Below the pieces are notes generated by a model. It did no database searches and had not been told where the DNA came from. It was given only the letters and a program-made list of their open reading frames with translations. A program made the position numbers and the translations under genes. From contig CM049417.1 of the NCBI GenBank assembly GCA_026929865.2, forward strand, positions 22,321,501 through 22,385,500: a stretch of 64,000 nucleotides of DNA, given 5' to 3'. This document shows, in pieces, positions 22,924 to 36,400 of the stretch. How positions within the stretch are numbered: the first letter of the stretch is position 1; every line of letters starts with the position of its first letter. Origin of the DNA: Hyperoplus lanceolatus. Lineage: Eukaryota > Chordata > Actinopteri > Uranoscopiformes > Ammodytidae.

Positions 22924-24391
22924 GAGTTCAACTTTTAATTTCTTTATAATGTTACGTTACGCACTGAGAGAACGATCTGTAAAATAAATGAATTCAGTAA
23001 TTTTCTGACAGCATTCCACTCTCTCCTTATTTGCAGTAAGTTTTTTCTCAGCTCTCTGTTTTCTGCTGTTCTGTGATAATTTAGAATGACAAACACATCC
23101 TCATGAATGAAGTCAGCGACGCACTTTTTTTACTCAGCTGCTCGCAAACAGTCCGTTTGAAGTTAGCTGCGCAAGATTCATGTTCGGAAGCGGAGTCCAA
23201 TGATGCATTCAACGCCCCCTTTCATGGACGCGCACAGAGCGTGAAGCTGAAACTCCAGTTCAGTTCAACAGGAGGTTGATAACCGCCTTAATGATACTAG
23301 TCAGCTCTGATTGAGGGTTTGTGTAATGTTGAACCAGATCAAGAAAAGAGAGCCAGGCTCTATTGAGTTTGCTTCGTAGTATACCCCTCATGACACTGAT
23401 GCATGTTGTCTGCTAAATGGGACATTTTCTAACGTATGTAGGATTTCAGAATATGACACTGAAAATGTGTAAAAGGTGCTTTTTGTTGACACATTTCATT
23501 AACGTGATTATGTGATAACAAATTATTTTGATGTTTTGAATTCACTGGAGGAATTTCATGCTTCTTTGTGGAATTGAGGGACTGTATTAACCCATAGGGA
23601 GCCCTCTATACAATTGGTGAATGAAGTCTAAAAATTAAGATGACTTTTTGGAATCTCAATGTATCACACAGCAATGGCCACATTTATTTTGAACCATTTC
23701 AGAGAGAATCAGACACATTACCACATTAAAACATACATCTCTAACAACGTCAACGCTCGACAATATCATTGAACACGCTGGGAATATCTCAACATGTGAA
23801 TGTGGAAATACACGTACATCAACATGGTTGTCTTTTCTACTGTTACATCCTGTCCACTAAGATCTGACAAAACATACCAGACATTTAGCTATATTTACAT
23901 GTCTCCTGTACCCAAAATTGCTCTGGAAAGTCTGATTTATTGCAAAGATTTGGAAAAGAAATACGTGTTGAACTGCCCCGGCATGGGTTTCTTAAACCAT
24001 ATATCAAGTATGAAGTTGTATGTATTTATTGCTCTTGGGGCTGGCACTGATGGGAAATTCCAGAAAAGGGGGGAGTAGTATCTGCTCGTGTTTACTAGGA
24101 CTCTATATTGATTTTTGGGCTCTGTGAAAGCACCATATAACACACATTAAATGTCTTTTTCCACTTCGGCGAAGCCTTTAGATTTTGCACATCTATGGAT
24201 TATTTAGTAAACAAATAATGAAAAGAAATGCAAATTGCAAAAACAAAAGTGGGTGAATGGTTGCTTTTTGTTTAGAGTGAGAAAAAACAAACTAAATATA
24301 ATCCAAAGTCTCAAGATTCTTGTCATTATATTGCTGGAAATTTGGCAAAAGGCGGTCTGGATATGCAACCAGAACCCTGCCCTCTTCTCAT
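22924..24391. other. Stretch without identified element or gene
   Basis: Mostly AT-rich. A 92-codon frame at 23800-24078 has no recognisable domain and no supporting splice context. Nothing else could be assigned. Confidence 0.4.
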
Positions 24392-24395
24392 TTAA

Positions 24396-25332
24396 AGCGG
24401 CTACGAGTAACATTTAAATATCTTTTAAACAGCCTCATGTTTCCTCTGATAATCGTAAATTACCTTTAACAGCAAACGAGACCATCAGTGCAAAGAAAGA
24501 CGTTTTTAAATAGTTTTAATTACTGCTTTTGGTCTGGTCGCACACCCAGTCCGATTTTCGGTTCGCTCGTGCAAGCTCTATGGTCACATATCCGTATTGG
24601 TCGCAGATTTCAGTGTGGCGCAGCAACGTGAATTGAGAAGCCTATCCCTCCAGGTGAGGGAAGGGGAGCGGGAGCCTTGTTTGATACAGTTATTTGTTGT
24701 CATAATGACTGATAACGGGGCTGAACCATCAAAGAAAAAACAGAAAATGCAATGAAGAAAAGCTAAAAGGGAGAGTGATATAGGCTGGGGGGGGGACGAG
24801 GGCGTTGCCAAGCAACGTGTATACAATTTCACGAGAGCGAAACTAGACTGCAGTGTTTACTCCTAAATAAATGAGCGGTTGGCATTAACACAAAGTTTGC
24901 TTTGCTTCACCATCATCAGATAACCAATATCTGAAATAGTCATTATTTACAACAACATAAACACATTACCTCATTGTGATCCATACTAACTGTCGTCTAT
25001 CGTTCATTCGCTTTCTGTGAGGAGTCGGACACGGAATCTTTCAGCTCCGTGAGAGAGAGTAGTTAGGTGACACTGCTGCATCAACTCATTGCAATCAGGT
25101 GTGTGTGGCAGTGACTGGCATTAGTTCATGCAGTGTCAAAACCACTCTCACGGAGCCGAAAAGAGTCCTCACACTTTCAACACACGGAAATGCACTATAT
25201 TGCTCCCTTCTCAGTTCACACTCACGCTCCTGGCACGAGCTAGAAAACAGCTTTGCGACAGCGGGCGTCGTAAAAATACTACCGCTTTTGTCCAAAGGGG
25301 ACGCCAACGTGCCAGGTTACTCGGTAGTGGCT
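24396..25332. mobile_element. TTAA-flanked MITE, copy 2
   Basis: Same family as 18823-19744, with ends AGCGGCTACGAGTAAC and complement AGCCACTACCGAGTAAC, TTAA at 24392-24395 and 25333-25336. The two copies differ by point changes and small indels, so they were inserted separately rather than duplicated with the locus. Confidence 0.87.
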
Positions 25333-25336
25333 TTAA

Positions 25337-26094
25337 GGTTCAAAACCACAAACTGATACACATAATTTTTTTATTATTTTTTATTATCCTTTGGTCTTTT
25401 GTATTTAGAAACCAGCCCCGAAGGTAGAAGGGTTGACATTGAGTCCAAGGTATTCCTTCACTTGACCATTTTAATCACAATAAATAATAAAAATCAAGAA
25501 AAAAAGACATCTAAAATATGCCACTATAGATTTTAATTTTTTTCCTTTTATACCAACATTGTGTTTTGGCTTTGTACTCCACATCTGGAAGTTAACTGAC
25601 TCTTACTGTTGTCAAAAGATTATAATATATTTAAAGGGATAAAACACCAAAAACTCACTCTTTTCCAACAGTCATACAGAGAAACTAATCTTGGCTTTGC
25701 AATGCATAAGGTTATTCAGGATTTTCTGTGCAAGATGATGATTGTTTAATTGTAGCCAATGTCAACAGTTCCTCTAAAAAATGTCACACCACTCACAGAC
25801 ACACTTGCACACTCCTGCCAGACCTTTCTCATGGCCATATATTCTCAATGTGTCACGCTTGAAGTAGAGAGGTTAGGTTATTTGAACCATTTAAAATCGA
25901 AAACGGGTCGTAACATGGAAAGAACACATGGGAAAACACAAAAAAACGTGCTTCAGTATCTCTGTCATGTACTATTTAAACATATTGCATTGGACCTATT
26001 CCAATACTTAAAACTGCATCCTTGACTATAATCTAAATAACAAGCTCTTTCTTCATAGGTCCATGAGGCCACTACGTCCAGAAACGCACACTGT
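25337..26094. other. Stretch without identified element or gene
   Basis: AT-rich. The 88-codon frame at 25759-26025 has no recognisable domain. 26041-26075 resembles the TTTCTTTATAGGTCCATGG motif that recurs in M, in F and near sat2. Confidence 0.4.
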
Positions 26095-26782
26095 GCGTCA
26101 TGCAGAAGGGCGTGGCTAGGCTCCCATGATGCGGAAGTAAATGCGGATGAATTCCATCCTTGATGTTGCGCTGCGTCAATGAGCAGCTTTCATAGAAATG
26201 AATGTGCGCCATGTTTCAACGGTTTTCAATCCGCTGTCCATTTCTTTATAGGTCCATGGTCCAGACTACTCTAGAGAGCGAAATAGTCTCCGTAGCGTTC
26301 TCTCTTGTGATTGGATATTAATTTCGGGATCCGCCAAAAAGTTTATTTGCCTATTACATGCAGAGCAGCTGACTGAGAGATCGGCTTTATGATACGCGCA
26401 CATTATGTAAATCAGGGGTGCCCATTAGGTCGATCTAGTGTGGGTCGATCGCGTGGCATTCTTTAAAAAAAAAAAATGTATTTAAATTTTTTTTTTTTAC
26501 TATGAAAGAGCGAACGAGCTGTGCGAGCATGCGCCGACGTTCGGTGGAGGGAGAGAGGACACCACTTTCTATTTTGACATACAGTACATATCAGTTTGTT
26601 AGCCAGTGAGCTAACCAAAGCTAATCCAAGTCAAGGAAGTGGAGAGGCTTCTGCACTGTGACAAATTCTACTATGTAAAATACAGCCAGAGAGAGGAAGA
26701 CTGTTCAGACAAACAGACCACCACATATTCTAGTGGGACAGAAGTGATAATTGAGAAGGATTTTTTTGTATGACTATAATTC

Positions 26783-26890
26783 AGATTCAGATTCAGATTC
26801 AGAAAACTTTATTGTCTGTCGTAACAGAAAATTGTCTATGACGTGGCTCGACATACAAACACGATGATGTAATGATAGGCATTCATACAA
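26783..26890 (-). mobile_element. LINE 3' tail with TCTGAA repeats
   Basis: On the minus strand it ends in GACAATAAAGTTTTCTGAAT followed by repeated CTGAAT hexamers, the 3' end type of a fish CR1/L2-like LINE. It is 5' truncated to about 100 bp; the 5' limit is approximate. Confidence 0.6.
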
Positions 26891-27073
26891 CAACATTGAT
26901 TTCTGAGAGCACACACAGTGTGTATAGATCTTCAAACAAGTATAAATTCTGCCTTTAAGATAAATCTATATGCATTTGTGTATATTTCTTGCTCTTTTAA
27001 ATTAGAATTGCTTAAGCCTTCCTAGCCTATACATAACATCACCACCAACAAAATTTTTTATAACAATTATGGT

Positions 27074-27612
27074 ATTGTCGTTATGATCCTGCTTGGGCCT
27101 CAAGCCCTTGTGTTGTTTTTCCCTTTTACCCTTGTCTATGTGCTGGTCTATTGCAGGGTTGGAGTCAGGTGTGCTGGAGTCAATCACCAGCGTTCACAGC
27201 TGCCATCAATCATCAATCAACTGCTCTTCATATACCCGGACCTACCTGCCAGACACTGCCAGATTGTAGATTCTGTTTCCACACAGTCAGTCCTCTCCCT
27301 AAGCTAACCTGTTTGCAGCTCCGCTTTTTGCATTTTTCCTGGCTAACTCCTGTCTTTTCTGCCACAGCTCTCCCGGCCTGACTCCAGCCACCAGCTCCAG
27401 CCCTCGCCCGCCAGCACTTCCTCCCGGACCCCTCTGCCTGCCTGCTCACACTCAGCTCCCTGGACTTGCCCCGTTGCTCTCTCCCTGGAGCCCCATGACA
27501 GCCAGCTTCCCCCCCGGATCACGGTCCTAACCCCCTGCTGGTTACTTCCAAAATAAATCTTCTTAAAACTGTTACTGTCTCCGCGCCTGTGTCCTCCTGA
27601 TCCAGCCGTTAC
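27074..27612 (+). mobile_element. Possible solo LTR fossil (Ty3/Gypsy-like)
   Basis: A stretch of about 540 bp starts TGTCGTTATGATCC and ends CCAGCCGTTACA. It has a CT-rich, Pro-codon-like middle and an AATAAA (27553) some 60 bp before the end, the layout of many fish Ty3/Gypsy LTRs. There is no internal region and no second copy in the window. Target duplication not confirmed. Old or of uncertain age. Confidence 0.4.
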
Positions 27613-28007
27613 AATTGTATCGGACAGTATCGGTATCGACCAATATCCAAAACCCAGAAATCGGAATCGGATCGGAACTAAAAATAGTGGATCGGTGCAT
27701 CCCTAGGTTCATGCAGTTATGCAAGGTACACCAACTTATATTGTACATTCATTTTCAATATGTTTAAATAAATATGTACAGGCTTGTTTGGTTTGCGGTG
27801 CAGAACTTTCACTTTTATTTAAGAAGTATTTTATTTATTGGAGACTTTGGTTGTATGCAGCAGTTTTTTCTTTTCTATACCGGAAAATACCTTCAGGCTG
27901 CAATTCTGCACACATTTTTCCTCTTAACTGAGAACCATACCGTACAGAACAGAACCGTGACTTAAAAACCGAGGTACGTACCGAACCGTGACTTTTGACC
28001 CCTAATT
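27613..28007. mobile_element. End fragments of two hAT families
   Basis: 27640-27702 ends ATCGGTGCATCCCTA, the complement of a TAGGGATGCACCGAT terminus. 27900-28007 ends GACTTTTGACCCCTA, the complement of TAGGGGTCAAAAGTC. Their other ends are not in the window, so both are truncated. Confidence 0.55.
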
Positions 28008-28856
28008 GTAGGTGGTAGCTCACTTTGACTTGTCATTTTCAAAGTAGCTCACAAGCTGAAAAACAGTGGGCACCCCTGATGTAAATGATCACTGTATGAA
28101 GAAAGAGCTATTTAACACTTATATTAACATAAATAAACCGCTTACTTCACCTTTAAGGGGTAAAGTTAGCAAGTAATTATGTTTTTACGTTAAATAGATT
28201 ATTTTTTGTCATGTTAAAGGTTGACTATTCAACATTTTCATTAAAAATTAAGTTATAGTCACACAAAAGTAGTCCCCCCCCCCACTGGCTGTATTTGCTT
28301 TGTTTTGGTTTCTCTTTCTCCGTCAGGACATTTCTTGTTGTCAATCAATTGAGCAGTGCAAGTGGATTGTTGAACCCTTAACCAATGACAGCACAAGGGC
28401 GATCCACACTGCAGGCGATTCAGCTCATCCAGCTCTCCTGGAGCAGAGCACAGAGCAGCAGCTTTCAGCTCTCTCTCCACTTCCTTTACTGGAGTTAGCT
28501 TGGGTTAGCTCAGTGGCTAACACATTGATATGTTCTGTATTTCTAACTGGAAAGAGTCCTCCCTCCAGCAATTTACCCCCGAGAGCCCGGCGAAGTAGCA
28601 GGGAGGAGCTTGGGTGGAGCTTAGACCTGAGACCATGGACATATTATAAAAAGGACAACATATGAAAACATGGCACCCTTTCATTCCTATGAAACCAACA
28701 ACCAACACACTCTACTCTTCATCAATACCAATATTTGAGTTTATTTGATTTTTTGTGGAGAGCCTCTGTCACCAGATGTACAGTGGCGCTGAGCAACATC
28801 AAGGATAGAATTTCTTCTGCATCATGGGTGCCTAACACGCCCCTAGCGCATGACGT

Positions 28857-29397
28857 TACGGATGTAGAAGTATTCTCGTTCTCTAGCATTGTAAGCTAGA
28901 AGTCGTAGGCCCCACCCCTCCTCGGGCTAACGGCTAAAACTGAAAATAAAACGGCTAATAAAACGCGTTTTGAAAAGAGAAAACTTTAATTGTATTAGTA
29001 CATGGTCTAAAGATAAGTATAAGCCTTTGATGGATATCCAGAAAATGTTTGCGGCGACACATTCCTGTTTGGCGCTTGTATTGGAGGGGTCGTATGAATT
29101 TACCACCCGTCCACAGCCAAAAGAACCGCAGTGACAGGCTTGGCCACTCAGCACTGCTGGATTGCGGACGAAGGCACTGCTCCTGGGGGCCTGCCTGAGG
29201 CCAACTCATTTTACAATATAAAATACAGCCAGATAAACACACCAACACATATTCTAATGGGGCAGAAGTGATCATTGAATAGGATTATTTTTTTGGGACT
29301 TTATATTTGACCCTTGGTGTGAGGGACTCTACTGTGGAGTCTGTTAAGTTGACGGATGTGATGTTTTATCATTTAGGCCGTTGTATCATTTCATATA

Positions 29398-29401
<4 letters not shown>
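28857..29401. other. Stretch without identified element or gene
   Basis: Moderately GC-rich near 28900-29200. Short minus-strand frames (75 and 106 codons) overlap in different registers and show no domain. Confidence 0.35.
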
Positions 29402-29443
<42 letters not shown>

Positions 29444-29448
29444 TGAGT

Positions 29449-29491
<43 letters not shown>
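29402..29491. repeat. (TG)n/(GA)n compound microsatellite
   Basis: TG units, then GTGA units, then GA units, followed at 29551-29580 by an AT run. It generates a long spurious minus-strand frame. Confidence 0.95.
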
Positions 29492-29494
<3 letters not shown>

Positions 29495-29546
29495 ATTTTT
29501 TTAAATCGGCTGTGCGTCCCTGTTTGTTGTTAATTGTTTTTGATTT

Positions 29547-29580
<34 letters not shown>

Positions 29581-29583
<3 letters not shown>

Positions 29584-29735
29584 CTTTTTAAAGATATTTT
29601 TTGGGCATTTTTATGCTTTATTGACAGTGTAGAGACAGGGTTGAAATGAGGCAGAGAGGGGAGTGACATGCAGAGAACGACTGCGGGATGGAATCGAACC
29701 CGGGTCCGCTGCTGGCCGAGGCCCATGGGGGGGAC
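29581..29735 (-). mobile_element. tRNA-derived SINE, minus orientation
   Basis: Read on the minus strand, a B-box-like GGTTCGATTCC and CCCGCAGTCGTTCTCTGCAT lead into CTGTCAATAAAGCATAAAAA and a TTTAAAAAG tail. The head appears 5' truncated near 29735. Target duplication not identified. Confidence 0.65.
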
Positions 29736-30157
29736 GCCCTAAACAATATATAGGTTTAGAGCAATTTGACTTTCAGAACTCAGTGCCTTCCTACTCACTT
29801 ACCGAACCACACGTCACTGGCCATTAAGTGTATGTTGAGTATGTTCAGCCAGAAACATAGTAACAAGTTGGCTGTAATCAAAGTTTTTAGGCAAGTTCAT
29901 GAGTTAATGCCAGCAAATTAGCTAACTACAGCTAAACAAACTTAGGTTGACAAAATTTAGCCATTGACTCTAAATGAGGCTGCTTTTGTTTCTTGTGTTT
30001 ACCTCAATGTGAAGTTGAAGACCCATTGTTTACAGATTACAAAATATTTTTTGTAAAAGTGCCACTGTAATTGTAAACTGTGCTGTGCTAACATGGAAAC
30101 CCCAATAGGGGTATTTACAGTAACCAATTTAGACGAGGCTTCATGGAGTGTCAGTTA
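29736..30157. other. Spacer 3' of sat2
   Basis: No element or gene recognised. It lies just past the likely 3' end of sat2. Confidence 0.4.
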
Positions 30158-30164
30158 TTTTAAT
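30158..30164 (-). terminator. sat2: Candidate poly(A) signal of sat2
   Basis: On the minus strand an ATTAAA hexamer (inside TTATTAAAATAAC) lies about 115 bases after the stop codon. It is a common variant signal; no canonical AATAAA is closer to the stop. Confidence 0.4.
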
Positions 30165-30277
30165 AATCTTCTTTTAAAAAAATGTCACTGTCAAGTTTTG
30201 GAATGGGGCCACTGAGTGTTACTCCATCTGTGCACTGTGATCTCACTGTTGCAAAGGTCAAAAGGTCACGTGTTGAG

Positions 30278-30445
30278 TTAGGGTTGGGCCAATTTCTCCA
30301 GTGCCTCTCCATTGCAGCGCATGTAGTGGTAGCCCATGTTGGCCGTGACATCGAAGCAACCCTGATTGAAGTAAAAGTCCAGAGATGATTTGTTCCAGTC
30401 GAGGACGGTGAAGTTGAGCTGGTTGCAGCCGGCGGCCAGGCCAAG
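30278..30445 (-). CDS. sat2: sat2 exon 6 (coding part)
   Basis: Encodes LGLAAGCNQLNFTVLDWN through the FYFNQG tyrosine to EALEKLAQP and the TAA stop (30278-30280). Acceptor CCCGTAG|CTTGGC. Confidence 0.93.
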   Translation of the reverse strand, partial: LGLAAGCNQLNFTVLDWNKSSLDFYFNQGCFDVTANMGYHYMRCNGEALEKLAQP

Positions 30446-33400
30446 CTACGGGACAAAGGAACAAAGGTAGAGAGACAGACAGACATGAGTACTGCTGTAA
30501 ACATTTCCATTCCTTAACATGTCACAGTTAAAAAAGTGGATTGATGTTTTGCCCACCTGCGCTACCTTGCTCATAAGTGCCTTTCCGATGCCATTCCCTG
30601 AAACACAGATAAAAGATATTATTTAAAACTTCGTACCCAAAGAGACTTTATTTTTTTACTAATTACAATTACTCCACCACATCGGTGTCTGGGTAAAATA
30701 GATTACATTTTCAACATGTAGAATATTCTGAACATTAATAAACTTGTATGATAACAATAATTTAATAATTCTAAACAAAATTGAAACAAAAGAAGTCCAT
30801 AAGTGAACATCTCAACCAGGTCTTTAGAGACATGCTCACTTTCTACACATTTCTCTTCTAGTAAAAGTGGTTCTGATGCAGGAATATTCTGAATATTAAT
30901 ATGTTAACATCCTGTGTGTTCTAGTTCCTTAGAACGGTATGACAGATAATGACGGTATTGAAACCACCTCCTACGGTGGTATTCCTTGAAACCGGTTATC
31001 ATCCCATGCCTTATTGTCAGTCTATTTTTGAGACACTGTACCTCTGAAATCAGGCATCACGTACAGGTCCTCCATAAAAACAGCTCTGCCCGACCATGAG
31101 CTGTAGGAGTAGAAGTAAAGTGCATAGCCTATCTTTGTATGGCCTGAAAGAGAACAGTCAGAACAATTGAAATAAATACACCAGGAACGAAAAGGAAGTT
31201 GGATAAATCAAGTTAAAAAAGCAGCATCAATCTTTTTTATTCATTCTAGTGGTTTTTTCTACTGAATTAGTGACTGCAACTTCAGCTATGAGAAAATGGA
31301 CTGAAACATCACTATTAAAATGACTCTAAATATACAGTGTGTACACCGATTATGTTATTTTGTATATACAGTCTTATGAAGTTATGGGTGAGGTTTGATA
31401 GCATTTTAATTGGAATGTTAATGTGCTCCCTTATCAGTCACAGGATTCCAAAGTGTAGTAATTTAAAAGCTCAAACACGCACACCACATGTCTTATGATT
31501 TCATCAAAGTCCCACGCATGTGTGTACATGTGTACATGGTAGTGCACTCTCAGAACACACACACAAGCGCAAGTTCACACGCATGTATGTGCGTATGTCT
31601 GTGCATTCATTCTGACACACATCTTGCATGTGATTTGACAGTCCACTGACAGAGCACAGTGTATACTTTGAGTAACAGTAAAATTATTTATTTGATGAAA
31701 TCAGGCGTCTCCATATATTATATAAATGTAGTTATTTAATAAAATGATGCACTACTTTCCTTTACTGTACCCAGACAATATCTGTGGAAGCATCAAACCC
31801 CGATAATATCAATAGAAAAGCAGAAATTTTCAAAATGTTTCAGATTGAGCACAGCGTAGTGTACCTGTTTCAAACATAATCCATCCTATAAACCCTTTGT
31901 GTGCCAAATGGTGACGAGATTGGGTTTTGATATTAAACAGTTTTGTCTGGATTATTTTTCCTGAGTCGTTCCTGCTCACGGAAAACACATGTACCAGCTA
32001 CTTGTGTCTGGGTGTCGTTGTGAAAAGTATTTGGACCCCATGAAAAAACAGGTTAGGTACCTTTTGTATCTCTTCTACATTCTTATAAAGAGGACAGGCT
32101 AGTTACTCTGTCATTTTCCTGAGTCTACAAACAGGTTTAAATTCTCTCTTCCCATAACATACATTTTACTGATAAAGAATTTCCCTTTGGGGACAATAGC
32201 TTCTAAAGGCCTTGACATAAGTCTTCAGGTTGACACGACCAGCCAGGTCTGACCAGTTTTTCACAAACATGGCCAATCGACCAACCAGCCCATACATCCA
32301 CAAATATAAACAGAGATAGTAGTGCAGCGGTAAGATAGTTAATGGGGAGGAAAAACCAGGGTGTACAGATGGGTTTTGAGCCTTGATTTAAAAGGCAGAA
32401 ATGGAGGGGGAATCACATTTGTCAGGTGGCAGTCACAAGCACGGAGCAACTAGTGCGAAGTACATTTCTGAGAGTTGTGCCAGTGGCGTGGCTGTATACG
32501 CTTGGTCACCAAAAAGAAAGTGTTTGTCTACAGTAGCTCAGAAGAGACTGACATCTCCATTCCACTTAACGACACCATTGATGAGAGTTCAGATGGCCAG
32601 AAAGATGATGATGGTGACTTTGTCATTGTGAGCTTTGAAGGCAAACCACCTAGATCTGTTAGGCCTTGTTTAAGAAAATTGACCTTCACTCTTTGTAAAA
32701 TATTCACTTTATTTACTTTAAATAAGCCTTAAATAAGTAATTGTCTTATGGATTTGTCTTGCATTTCAGTTTATGAGATATATATCAATGGCACAATTTA
32801 TCCCATGGTATTCTCTCTTGTGGCACAACTTACACCACAAGACAACTTTTTTTCTGAAAGCAATATTTCTTAAACAGTTTATTCCAGATCCAAAGTTTTT
32901 ATTGCCAGGGAAATATATGTACATTTTTGAGTTGGAGACATAACTGTCAAGGCCTCACTTTAAAATCACTTTGAGTAAAAAGTGGCACAACTTAGGCCAC
33001 TCTCCCCTACTACAATGAAGCTGACGAGCAGCATTGATACTAGTAAAGCATGGGTAAGGGGGGCACATTGAATGGAAGTTTTCATGGGCCCGCATTTGCA
33101 TTGTATATTGTGTATGCATTGTTGTTTTTGCTTTGCATTTGTTTGACTCGACACCATTGTAAATGAGGGTCACCCCTCAATTGATCTCTCGGGTATAAAT
33201 AAAGGTTAAATGAAATTAAATTACAAAAATTATGTAATCAATAGCAACCAAATAACTTGAATTGTGAATAGTGTATCGCGTAGCTGTTGGGCGGAAAATG
33301 TATGTATACTTGATTTTAGAAATTGATTTTAAGAAAGCCTACACAGGTGTTCCCAACTTTTTTGTTCCCAGAACCAGCATATTAATTCAAAAAAATCCAG

Positions 33401-36400
33401 GGCCCGGTTGCCAATCTTAATGCCAAAATTTTATTATGCAACCTAGTATTTTGTACACATTCTTAAACTTATGCTGTACACTTTTGTTAGTTTACAATTT
33501 GTTTTTGTTGTTTTATATTATGCAGTAGGTGCAATGAAGGGCAAAAACATTTGACGCTTTACTTGCCTGCCTTTAGAAACATAGAAAATAGGGATTTTAT
33601 TCCCAAGCAAAAGTTTTTTTTTTTTCATCCTTCCCCAGAAAAACTTGAGATTCTCATACATTGTTTCCCGCATTCTGGTGAATTACAATAAAATAACACA
33701 AAAATCTGTCTTACTTATCATGTTAAACTTTAACCTTAGCTGTTCCAAACAGGGAAAGGACATTTTGCTGACTTTTCATCTTTACTAGATTAGTGCTGCT
33801 ATCAAACAGTCTTTGGCGACTATGTGTGTTTTCTTTCATGTTACTCAGTGCATTAGTTGACGTGGTGAATCAATCAAGAACCTTATAGGACAATATGATA
33901 ATTGACCGTTATGTTTGTTTTTTTATCGTCAAAAGTGAATATGAATTAAATACTGATAATGCAAACCGAGAATATTCTTTTCTCCTCACTGGGAGAAAAA
34001 AAAGAGTCCCTGAGCGTTTTCGGTGCGCTCCGTCAGCACCGTGCATGTCTGGCAGGGGGAAACTACTGAGCTGAATGTTGCGTCACACTGCCAGTAATGT
34101 TGGGTCCACAATGACGCGGGCCGTAGGGGTTTACTGTGGCCTGCTTATCTCTGTACTATGGACGTATTACCTGACACTCCTCACTGTGTGCACTAATGCT
34201 GTCCATCAGATACATAGCCAGTTTCCAGAACCAATGAGCTGCTAGGCGATCACAAGGCTTCTGCTCAAAGAAACACTTTTTGATCCATTTATTTTTTTAT
34301 ACATTACAGAGAAAAAAACGAAAATTCACAGAACGAAACATCTTGCTATTGTTTATCTTTCCTGCAGCTGATTTTAAAACGATCTTTGTTCTATGTTTAG
34401 ATATTTCCGGGTTGGTCGTTGTTATCATTGTCTCGGACTGGAGTTGTAGTGAGAGAAGATTTTCACAGACGGACGGATGGACAATGCACGCACACTCACA
34501 CAAACACACACACACACACACACACTCACGAACAGGTAGCCGCTCCTGGTATGGAGTCAAAAAACTGGGGGACAGCATAGAATGGAAAGTTGTAACTGAA
34601 AAAGGGCTGTGTGACGGAATGAAAAGGTCTAGTTGTGCAGCAGAGTGTTGCTAATGTTCTCATCACTGTGTTCTAAGGAAAATGCAGCATCTTACTTTGT
34701 TATGTAAGAGGTGTGTAAGGAGGGAAAGGTCACATCTGCATGCTGAACCGTTAACGTTAGGTAACAGAACTACTGGTAATAAATGTGTTACCAAGAATCT
34801 GGTTACTGTTTGACGGCAGGTGTAAAATGCCCAGCCCATTGTGTTCTCTCAGACATACTCCTGTGTCTGTCTGTTTCATTTCATTTCATTTATTGTTTAT
34901 TTAGCAGGGACAGTGCACAATATACAATTGAGCCAGATTATAGCCACATGGCTAATTTTCGTCTGTAGTCCCTGGACAGGAATTGGTGTTAAGCTAAAAA
35001 CAAAAAGGATTAAAATGAATAATAATACAAGAATTTGATAATACAATTAAAAGGTGCCCAATGTGCAAATATAGGCTCACAATATTGCATGCTGTTGTCT
35101 GTATATGTACATTTTTGTTTAGTCTTGGAATCCTGAATTGAATTGCCCCCTGGGATAAATCGAGTTCTTGAACTTGAGAAAAAGAGAAGTTGATGAAATA
35201 ATGCAATCGGCTGCTCACTATACCTACCCAGCGCCAAACAGCAAAAATACTATTATCTAACCATTTGTGAAACACTGGGGCATTGAGCTGCTTAAGAGAC
35301 AGATTTTTCCCTCATGATGTGGTGGAGACCAAAATAGAGCTAGATGAGAGAAAATGTAATTTGCCAGGTGGCCAGAAATATTATAAAAATGCAGAAAGCA
35401 ACCATAAAAGATTAATACATTCCACATTTATACTCCTAAACTATCAGTCTTGGGGTTAAGGACACAATTATAGTTTGTAGTAGAGGAATGACTCTCAATA
35501 CATCCACAACAACCAGTTTAATTTAGCCTAAGCTTTACAAATACTTCATACTAAATACTAATCTGTTTTCTATACTGTATGTTATATGTTCAATAAAAAA
35601 GGAAGTTCATATTATGTTTATATGCTGTTTCTAGGGGTGGGGGGATCCACATTGTGGGCTATTTGCACTGAATTGGAAATTATGATATTTTAGAAAAAAT
35701 GCACTGAATTACAAGGGTGTAGAAAACAATGAGCTATTGCAGACTAACACACTATGGTTGTAATTAGGCCTTAATTATGTAGTTGGTTGTTGGTGAACTA
35801 CAGTGAGCATTTTCTATTTTGGAGTATGCTTGGAAATTTGCATTTGAATAAAAGGAGTAAATAATGAAATGGGTAAATACTTCTTGTCGAGTATATAATT
35901 CAAAATGTAATAAGAGAAGAGCCTTCCCAGGTGAAATTTATATGAAATATATTTATCAATTGAATTTACAGAAATCATGCTAAATCGACAAATGTAAAAG
36001 TTATCAGGATATGAAATTACCTATCGGGATAAGAGATTTTGGTCATATCGCCCAGCCCTACCTGACCCAGATCTCTCTAACCAAGCTAACCCAGTCTGAA
36101 CCGCACTGACCTGAGCCCAGTCGCTCAGTGGAAACGAGGAATTATTTCAGATTGAACACGGGTCTGGAATCAGCGTTGTCATTTCTACATTTTGAAGAGG
36201 AGGGATAAACGGACGTAGATCAAATGCCTCTGTACGCAATTGGATAGACCTTCAACCAATCAGACCAATGATTGCTTTTGATTCACTGTCGTCATCGTGT
36301 TAAGCCCGCCTCTAGCATGCCTGGGGAAAAAGCCTGTTTGTGATTGGTGCCAGAATCTTTGGAGGAAGTAAACTGGGCCAAACAGGGGAGTAGTCTGCAG

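Larger units (their letters stand above)
26413..28078. mobile_element. hAT element, CAGGGGTGCCCA family, packed with further insertions
   Basis: Ends CAGGGGTGCCCATTAGG and the complement of CAGTGGGCACCCCTG, with a perfect 8-bp duplication ATGTAAAT (26405-26412, 28079-28086). The interior no longer shows transposase; it contains a LINE tail, an LTR-like stretch and end pieces of two other hAT families. The element predates those insertions. Confidence 0.9.
26095..28856. mobile_element. Hairpin element M
   Basis: The left arm (26095 to about 26265) and right arm (about 28625-28856) are inverted copies: CGTCATGCAGAAGGGCGTGG pairs with the region of CACGCCCCTAGCGCATGACG, CCATCCTTGATGTTGCGCTG pairs with its complement near 28785, and GGTCCATGGTC pairs with GACCATGGACAT (28627). 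A CAGGGGTGCCC hAT sits in the middle. Remaining interior (28087-28620) includes a 121-codon frame without recognisable domain. Ends and target duplication are not resolved. Confidence 0.65.

Noticed and set aside
23800-24078. 92-codon plus frame as a small gene
   Set aside because: No homology recognised, no splice or regulatory support; left unannotated.
28300-28665. 121-codon plus frame
   Set aside because: No recognisable domain, no splice context, inside hairpin M.
29391-29726. 111-codon minus frame
   Set aside because: Runs through TG/GA/AT microsatellites and a SINE; no domain.
30160-30510. 116- and 68-codon minus frames over sat2 exon 6
   Set aside because: They are in other registers; the true frame starts at the 30445 acceptor.
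34280-34654. 124-codon plus frame in sat2 intron 3
   Set aside because: Passes through a CA repeat, antisense to sat2, no domain.
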